A stretch of 5,799 nucleotides of DNA from Oscillospiraceae bacterium (GTDB lineage: Bacteria; Bacillota; Clostridia; Saccharofermentanales; Saccharofermentanaceae), in the NCBI GenBank assembly GCA_902782985.1, contig CACZPC010000130.1, positions 1 through 5,799 on the forward strand, read 5' to 3'. Below the pieces are notes generated by a model. The model was not told where the DNA came from. It searched no databases and worked only from the letters and a program-made list of their open reading frames with translations. A program made the position numbers and the translations under genes. Below are positions 3,845 to 5,799 of this stretch, piece after piece; position 1 is the stretch's first letter, and each line of letters opens with the position of its first letter.

Positions 3845-5799
3845 ATGGGATATATCATTTCGAGCGAAAATATAAAGACAGGTAAGATCGCATTCATAGT
3901 AGATAAGGATCAGCCGAGCGGAGTCCGGAAGATCGCGGCGAGAGTAGCCGGCGACATGAAGGCGGTATTCGGGGAGGAGCCGGCAGTACTTACCAAGGGC
4001 AAGGTCGATTATCCGATCGAAGTCAGTGTCAAAGATATCTTCGGAGGAAAGCGCGAAGTATACGAGATCAGGGTCGACGGCGATTCTCTGAAGATCACCG
4101 GAAGTGATAAGCGCGGTGCGATCTACGGCCTTTTTAAGATCTCGGAACTTATAGGAGTATCTCCTTTTACGGACTGGCTCGACATCAAGCCCGCTAAGCT
4201 GAACAGATATATGTTCCCGAAGTCTTATTGCTACGTTTCCAAGGAGCCTTCAGTCAGGTTCAGAGGTTTTTTCATAAATGACGAGTGGCCTGCTTTCGGT
4301 AATTTCTGTAACCGTAATTACGGCGGCTTTAATGCCAAGGTATATGAGCATGTATTCGAGCTGCTCTTAAGACTCAAGGGTAACTATTTGTGGCCCGCTA
4401 TGTGGTCGGCGATCTTCCCGAACGACGGTCCGGGACTTAAGAACGAAGAACTTGCCGATGAGCTGGGCGTGGTCATGGGTATGAGCCATCACGAGCCGTG
4501 CCTGAGACAGGGTGAGGAATATAAATATCTCAGAGGTCCCAAGTCGAAGTATGGTGATGCCTGGAATTTCCTTACTAATGAGGAGGGTATTACAAAGTTC
4601 TGGGATGACGGACTTAAGAGGAGCGGTAAATACGAAAATGTAATTACGGTAGGTATGAGGGGCGAAGCAGATACAGCCATCATGGGCAAGGATGCAACGC
4701 TCAAGGATAATATCGATCTTCTTCGAAAGGTATTGAAGACACAGAATTCCCTTATCAGGAAGAATGTAAACGAGAACCTTGATGAGGTGCCGAGGATGCT
4801 CGCACTCTATAAGGAAGTCGAGCCCTATTTCTACGGAGACGATAAGACTGAAGGACTCATGGGGGATCCCGAGCTTGAAGGCGTTACCCTGATGCTCTGT
4901 GATGATAATTTCGGTAACTTAAGGACCGTTCCTACCAAGGCTATGAGATCTCATAAAGGCGGATACGGCATGTATTATCATTTCGACTATCACGGCCTTC
5001 CCAGATCATTTGAGTGGTTCAATACAACGCATCTTTCCAAGGTCTGGGAGCAGATGACGACTGCATATGATTTCGGTATCAGAGATCTGTGGATCGTTAA
5101 TGTGGGAGATATATTCAGCAACGAGTATCCGCTTTCTTATTTTCTTGAGCTTGCATATGATTTCGATAAGTGGGGAACATCCAATATCGACAGTGCATCT
5201 GAGTATACCAGACTCATGGTGGAAAGGAATTTTAAGGGTAAGATCGCTCCGTCCGATCTCAGGAAATGTGAGGAGCTTCTTAAGGGCTATACGAGGATCA
5301 CTTCAGCTTGCAGGACAGAGGCAATGAACGATCTTGTATATTCCGGTTTTGCTTATAACGAGTGCTTCGATATGCTCAAAAAGACAGAGAAGCTGATGTA
5401 TATGGCGGATAAGCTTCACTATAAGCTAAAGGGTAATACCAAATTCGCATTCTATGAATTGATATGGCTGCCTTTGACGGCGAATCTGAATGTTCAGAGA
5501 ATGTGGCTCTTAACGTCTCTCAATCACGGCTTTGCCGGGATAGGCAGTACTTATGCCATGACGCTCGGAGATAAGATAAATGAATGCATCAAATACGACC
5601 GTAAGATAGTTGATGAACTTCACAGCATACACGGCGGCAAGTGGTACGGCATGGGACTGTCGGAACATATCGGTTTCAATGCATGGTGCGAAGAGACCTG
5701 TCAGTATCCGGTGGTACATACATTTGAGCCCGGAAATAAGGAGAGGCTGATCGTTCAGGTAAAGGGGACAAAGCAGTATACCGAAGGCAAGTTCTGGAC
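3845..5799 (+). CDS. GH115 alpha-glucuronidase, 3' end cut by window
   Basis: The first 651 codons of a glycoside hydrolase family 115 enzyme are present; family members are usually about 800-1000 residues, so the C-terminal part lies beyond the window. GH115 enzymes remove (4-O-methyl-)glucuronic acid side chains from xylan and xylo-oligosaccharides. The typical family blocks appear in order: GSDKRGAIYGLFKISE (86-101), the start of the catalytic barrel at FRGFFINDEWPAFGN (139-153), FELLLRLKGNYLWPAMW (171-187), MGMSHHEP (211-218), VITVGMRGEAD (266-276), LMLCDDNFGN (349-358), KGGYGMYYHFDYHG (371-384) and LWIVNVGD (415-422). No signal peptide is seen: the protein begins MGYIISSENIKTGK, so it should act in the cytoplasm on imported oligosaccharides. 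The start at 3845 is preferred over 3839 (two residues longer) on ribosome-site spacing. The gene has its own promoter overlapped by a GntR-type palindrome, which suggests induction by uronates. The closest alternative function is activity on other glucuronoyl-decorated polymers such as arabinogalactan. Confidence 0.93.
   Translation, partial: MGYIISSENIKTGKIAFIVDKDQPSGVRKIAARVAGDMKAVFGEEPAVLTKGKVDYPIEVSVKDIFGGKREVYEIRVDGDSLKITGSDKRGAIYGLFKISELIGVSPFTDWLDIKPAKLNRYMFPKSYCYVSKEPSVRFRGFFINDEWPAFGNFCNRNYGGFNAKVYEHVFELLLRLKGNYLWPAMWSAIFPNDGPGLKNEELADELGVVMGMSHHEPCLRQGEEYKYLRGPKSKYGDAWNFLTNEEGITKFWDDGLKRSGKYENVITVGMRGEADTAIMGKDATLKDNIDLLRKVLKTQNSLIRKNVNENLDEVPRMLALYKEVEPYFYGDDKTEGLMGDPELEGVTLMLCDDNFGNLRTVPTKAMRSHKGGYGMYYHFDYHGLPRSFEWFNTTHLSKVWEQMTTAYDFGIRDLWIVNVGDIFSNEYPLSYFLELAYDFDKWGTSNIDSASEYTRLMVERNFKGKIAPSDLRKCEELLKGYTRITSACRTEAMNDLVYSGFAYNECFDMLKKTEKLMYMADKLHYKLKGNTKFAFYELIWLPLTANLNVQRMWLLTSLNHGFAGIGSTYAMTLGDKINECIKYDRKIVDELHSIHGGKWYGMGLSEHIGFNAWCEETCQYPVVHTFEPGNKERLIVQVKGTKQYTEGKFW

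Noticed and set aside
5067..5327. Plus-strand 86-codon open frame within the GH115 gene
   Set aside because: It lies in another frame of a strongly conserved enzyme region and has no family character.

Overview
The window suggests a low-to-mid GC anaerobic Firmicute, most likely a gut or rumen Clostridia (Lachnospiraceae-like) bacterium. The reasons are strong GGAGG-type ribosome sites, an acid-CoA ligase of a type common in Clostridia, a YczE/YitT-type membrane protein, and a xylan-side-chain glycoside hydrolase of family GH115. This assignment is inference from protein character, not from a marker gene.

Layout: (1) 1-57 holds a terminator-like hairpin. (2) 58-1692, minus strand, encodes a complete AMP-forming acyl/acid-CoA ligase. 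Its start is moved to the ATG at 1692, which has a well-placed GAGGAG ribosome site. (3) 1693-1804 is a divergent intergenic region. It has an extended -10 promoter for the ligase and a stem-loop lying almost exactly at the predicted 5' end of the ligase mRNA. (4) 1805-2557, plus strand, encodes a YczE/YyaS/YitT-type integral membrane protein with visible internal duplication. (5) 2558-2845 is a 288-base gap with no convincing protein gene but with two strong hairpins. Read on the minus strand, it looks like a possible small RNA: a consensus TATAAT, a 5' hairpin, a linker, then a terminator hairpin with a U-tract. Both loops carry CCUCC, and one contains most of a 12-base match to the anti-Shine-Dalgarno end of 16S rRNA. 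(6) 2846-3751, plus strand, encodes an unrecognised two-helix membrane protein with an acidic, probably extracytoplasmic domain. (7) 3752-3844 holds a promoter whose -10 overlaps a perfect 16-bp palindrome of GntR/FadR type. (8) 3845 to the window end, plus strand, is the first 651 codons of a GH115 alpha-glucuronidase without a signal peptide; it runs off the window.

The four genes do not form one obvious pathway. The GH115 gene appears to be separately controlled, probably by a uronate- or oligosaccharide-responsive GntR-type repressor. It would remove (methyl)glucuronic acid from imported xylo-oligosaccharides in the cytoplasm. The most unusual item is the candidate anti-Shine-Dalgarno small RNA at about 2560-2687; the most solid regulatory item is the palindromic operator at 3805-3820.
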